This document shows, in pieces, positions 60,810 to 64,000 of a DNA stretch of 64,000 nt. Every line of letters begins with the position of its first letter. Position 1 is the stretch's first letter. The position numbers and the translations under genes were made by a program. Source of the DNA: Acidobacteriota bacterium (GTDB taxonomy: Bacteria > Acidobacteriota > Blastocatellia > Pyrinomonadales > Pyrinomonadaceae); the NCBI GenBank assembly GCA_025463125.1, contig JAOAPX010000041.1, positions 1 to 64,000 of the forward strand, written 5' to 3'. The notes beneath the pieces were generated by a model. That model worked only from the letters and a program-made list of their open reading frames with translations, ran no database searches and was not told the DNA's origin.

Positions 60810-62063
60810 TTAACGCATTGCTTGTTTATATTTATCGAGAGCGGTTTCCAGCGAGTATTTTTCCAGCGCGGAAAGGCGCGCGCGTTTTCCCAACTCTTTC
60901 AAATTATCCTTTTCAAAATATATTTGTTTCATTTTTTGTAAAAGATCTTCCGGCGAATTTGGCGCGACCACCCAACCGACCTCATCTTCGGCGACTACCT
61001 GCGCAAGTTCCGATGTTTCTTCGGCTAAAGCCAGAATCGGTTTTCCCGCCGCCAGAATATTATAAGTTCGGCTCGGCATCGAAACGCCGCGCATTTTTTT
61101 CACAAGCGAAACCAAAGCGACATCGCACGCGTTTAAGAAAATTCTCTGCTCGCTTCTAGGCTTCGGCGGCAAAAGCGTGATGTTCGTCAAATTCTTTTCC
61201 TTTACTTCTTTTTCCAGCCAATTTCGTTTCACGCCCGCGCCGAGAAAAATAAAATGCACCGGAAGCTCGTTTTTCAATTTTTCCGCGCATTCGACAATGC
61301 TTTCCAGGTCGTTCGGATAGCCCATATTTCCCGCATATAGAAAAACGAACTTTTCTTCTAAATTCAGTTCTTTCAAAAGCGAATTTTCCGCTCTTTCAGC
61401 CGGTTCGACCGTTTCGAGCTCAGCCCAGTTCGGGATTGTTTCGATCGGAATGTCGAGCCCGAAAGTTTTTAGCTCGATCAGCTTTTCCATATCGCGCCCG
61501 ACGACGATTATTTTTGCGGCGTATTTATAAAGCCAGCGATTCCAGAAATTCAGCGTTTTAACCAGAAACGATTCCGGCTTGGCTTTTTCGACCGCAATCA
61601 AAATTTCCGGGTAATTATCGTGAATCAAAAGCGTATAACTTGCGGCGCGAACAAGCGAAGCGAAAGCGGTTATAAACGGGAGACTCGGCGGCGTCGTGAC
61701 AACCAGGACCTGATCGCCTTTTTTAAATTGAAACAATGCGTTCCAAAGTATCGAAAGGCTCAAAGTGATCATGTTTATCAATCGAAACAAGATAATATTT
61801 TTATCGAGAGTCGTGCCGAACGAGCGAAATATTTCAACCTGTTTATGAGTTTCCCTTTTCGGAGCGCGGACGCCGCGCGCGGAGTAATTCGGCTGCCCGC
61901 ACAGAACTTTCACGTTGAAATCGCCGGTCAAACCTTCGGCAATCCGCGTTAAATAATATCCGGTCGAGGTTTCTTCCGGGTAATATAGCTCTGTGACCAC
62001 CCAAAGAGTTTTTTTATTTGCCCGCGCGTCCTTTTCTGAATTATTTATTAAATTTCCGCTCAC
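60810..62063 (-). CDS. Glycosyltransferase family 4 (WbuB-like)
   Basis: LWVVTELYYPEETSTGYYLTRIAEGLTGDFNVKVLCGQPNYS; YAGNMGYPNDLESIVECAEKL; EDEVGWVVAPNSPEDL. Confidence 0.9.
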   Translation of the reverse strand: MSGNLINNSEKDARANKKTLWVVTELYYPEETSTGYYLTRIAEGLTGDFNVKVLCGQPNYSARGVRAPKRETHKQVEIFRSFGTTLDKNIILFRLINMITLSLSILWNALFQFKKGDQVLVVTTPPSLPFITAFASLVRAASYTLLIHDNYPEILIAVEKAKPESFLVKTLNFWNRWLYKYAAKIIVVGRDMEKLIELKTFGLDIPIETIPNWAELETVEPAERAENSLLKELNLEEKFVFLYAGNMGYPNDLESIVECAEKLKNELPVHFIFLGAGVKRNWLEKEVKEKNLTNITLLPPKPRSEQRIFLNACDVALVSLVKKMRGVSMPSRTYNILAAGKPILALAEETSELAQVVAEDEVGWVVAPNSPEDLLQKMKQIYFEKDNLKELGKRARLSALEKYSLETALDKYKQAMR

Positions 62064-63265
62064 ATTTTCCTTTTGAAGCTTTTCGTATTGCCTTCCGTCG
62101 CGCGTTCCAGCACTGCGCCGGTTTCTTTTTCATGCCCGGGTTTCGCAAGCCATTCGATCGAATAATTTCTCGCTGCCGAAGACATCTTCTGGTACTCTGA
62201 ATTATCCATTTCGACACAATCTTTTATTTTTCCAACCCAGTTTTCAGCTTCTTCAAGCGGAAGCTGCCAACCCGCGTTATAATTTTCCAGATCACTCCAA
62301 ACCGTTCGATCACTCAATAAAAGCGGGCATCCGGCAGCCAAAGCTTCGATACAGACGTAACCGAAGTTTTCGTTAAGCGTCGGCAAAACAAAAAAATGAC
62401 TTTCAAAAACTTTTTTCAATGCCTGCTGATATGGAAAAGCGCCCGCGAAAATCACGGAGATGTTCGGCGGCAGCGTTTTGCTGATTTTTTCGCATTCCCA
62501 CGCGTAATCCGCGTCTTCGGGCGGACCCACGATTGTCAAAACGATCTTGCCCGAATTAATTTCTCGAAGCCTTTCTAAAAAAAACCGTATGTTTTTTTTT
62601 CTGACGATTCGCGAGCAAAATACGAATTTCGCCTGTCCCTTTTCCTTAAAGAGTTTTTGACTTTGCGAGTATTCCGGCAGAATCGTTTTCGGAGTCAGAT
62701 CGGGCGCGACCAGTATTTCCACGCCTTTGCCGATTACCCTTTTTACTTCTTCTTTTTCCGCCTCGCCCGAAGCCTTCCAGATTATATTCCGGTGCAAATT
62801 TATAAGCTTTGCCGTTTTCAAAAACGCCTGTTTTTTAAGAGGCTTTAGCGAGAGGGCTTCCGCCGACAGCTCGCCGCAAGGAGCCAGAATCACGGGAATG
62901 TCCGCTATTTTCCCGTTTCGCCGCAGCATTAAAAATTTAATAACCGGCGTCGCAAAAACGCTGTTGAGGAAGATTGCGTCCGGTTTAACTTCCGCTGCAA
63001 GAGTCGCAAACAATCCGCCTTTTAAGTTTTTCGGCGAGAAATAAAAAACTTTAGCGCTGCCGGTTTGATTCCATTCGTCGGTTTTTACGGTCGTAAAAGG
63101 GTTTTTATCCGTTTTACTGTCGTAATTTCTGGCGACGATAAAAAAATCGTATCGATCGCAGAAACGCTCGACCAGATTTACAACAGTCCACATTCCGCCG
63201 CCGCTTTTATAACTCGGCAGATAATAATCGCAAAAAACCAACACCCGCTTTCTCATAACGCTCAA
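62060..63265 (-). CDS. Glycosyltransferase family 4
   Basis: LVFCDYYLPSYKSGGGMWTVVNLVERF; FCSRIVRKKNIRFFLERL; LPTLNENFGYVCIEALAAGCPLLLSD. Confidence 0.9.
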   Translation of the reverse strand: MSVMRKRVLVFCDYYLPSYKSGGGMWTVVNLVERFCDRYDFFIVARNYDSKTDKNPFTTVKTDEWNQTGSAKVFYFSPKNLKGGLFATLAAEVKPDAIFLNSVFATPVIKFLMLRRNGKIADIPVILAPCGELSAEALSLKPLKKQAFLKTAKLINLHRNIIWKASGEAEKEEVKRVIGKGVEILVAPDLTPKTILPEYSQSQKLFKEKGQAKFVFCSRIVRKKNIRFFLERLREINSGKIVLTIVGPPEDADYAWECEKISKTLPPNISVIFAGAFPYQQALKKVFESHFFVLPTLNENFGYVCIEALAAGCPLLLSDRTVWSDLENYNAGWQLPLEEAENWVGKIKDCVEMDNSEYQKMSSAARNYSIEWLAKPGHEKETGAVLERATEGNTKSFKRKM

Positions 63266-63306
63266 AAGAGACTTTAACCGATTTCCTATATGTTTTTGAT
63301 CTTGAG

Positions 63307-64000
63307 TTATGAGATGTGTCGTCTCTGGCTGTTATAGCCTAAAACAATTTTGGCGACAGTTTGCGAAACATTTGTTTTTAAATATTCCGCCGGCGCAATC
63401 CAACTTGCCGGCTGAGAAATCGCCAGTTCGACGGCGCGCAGAATATTTTCCGTTTCCGCGCCGCTTAAAATATTGCTTCCGCATTCGAGCGTTTCCGGGC
63501 GCTCGGTCACGTCGCGCAGCGTCACGTTCGGAATTCCGAAAATAGCGCATTCTTCCTGCACCGTTCCGCTATCGGTCAAAACGGCGAGCGCATTTTTTTC
63601 GAGTTTTACGAAATCGAAAAATCCTAAAGGTTTGAGCAGTTTTATTTTCTCGTTTTCAGCTTTTACTCCGAATTTGCGCATTTTTTCCGCCGTTCGCGGG
63701 TGAACGCTGACGAGGATTTCTTTTTCGTATTTTTCGGCGATTTTAACAAAGCTTTCGAAAATCTTTTTCAGACGCTTTTCCGTATCAACATTTTCGGCGC
63801 GGTGAAGCGTTACTAAAAAATATTCGAAAGGCGCTACGGAAAATTCTTCCAAAGCACGGCTCTGGTTGATTTGTTCGGAAAATCCTTCGAGAACTTCCTT
63901 GATCGGGTTTCCCGTTACGTAAATTCTTTCATTTTCGATGCCTTCTTTAACCAGGTTTTCTTTGCTGCGCTCTGTATAAGGCATCAGGACGGCGCTTGAA
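63307..64000 (-). CDS. wecB: UDP-N-acetylglucosamine 2-epimerase (non-hydrolysing), 5' part outside window
   Basis: YTERSKENLVKEGIENERIYVTGNPIKEVLEG; LVTLHRAENVD; VLTDSGTVQEECAIFGIPNVTLRDVTERPE; frame open through the window edge. Confidence 0.9.
   Translation of the reverse strand, partial: SSAVLMPYTERSKENLVKEGIENERIYVTGNPIKEVLEGFSEQINQSRALEEFSVAPFEYFLVTLHRAENVDTEKRLKKIFESFVKIAEKYEKEILVSVHPRTAEKMRKFGVKAENEKIKLLKPLGFFDFVKLEKNALAVLTDSGTVQEECAIFGIPNVTLRDVTERPETLECGSNILSGAETENILRAVELAISQPASWIAPAEYLKTNVSQTVAKIVLGYNSQRRHIS

Overview
The window reads as an ordinary, gene-dense bacterial chromosome segment. Gene content and protein style suggest Acidobacteriota/Blastocatellia, but this is inference only. 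About 50 protein-coding genes are supportable. They include Ser/Thr kinases and FHA proteins, mutS, alr, an acyl-CoA carboxylase subunit, and a PP2C-FtsW/RodA-PBP-FHA / kinase-FHA cluster. Others are rarA, hslVU, recO, an LptF-LptG fusion, ahcY, metK, parAB, miaB, dnaE, accA, ssb, rimI/tsaB, a PqqD/HprK-like/nucleotidyltransferase triad and the start of a polysaccharide locus. I saw no rRNA, tRNA, CRISPR array, prophage or intact transposon. The observations most worth following up are: (1) a PqqD-domain protein fused to a twin-Arg/TM-like segment and a 10-Cys tail, in a RiPP-like triad beside a polysaccharide locus; (2) a 7 x 13-nt tandem repeat that fills one intergenic gap and encodes a ladder of 8-aa uORFs chained by TAATG/TGATG overlaps into the next gene; (3) repeated short tandem duplications at or next to stop codons of at least ten genes; (4) a metK leader with mutually exclusive pairings around a terminator-like hairpin; (5) two copies of a related intergenic palindrome; (6) an actinobacterial-style kinase/FHA/PP2C/RodA/PBP cluster. 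All family calls come from reading the translations; no searches were run.
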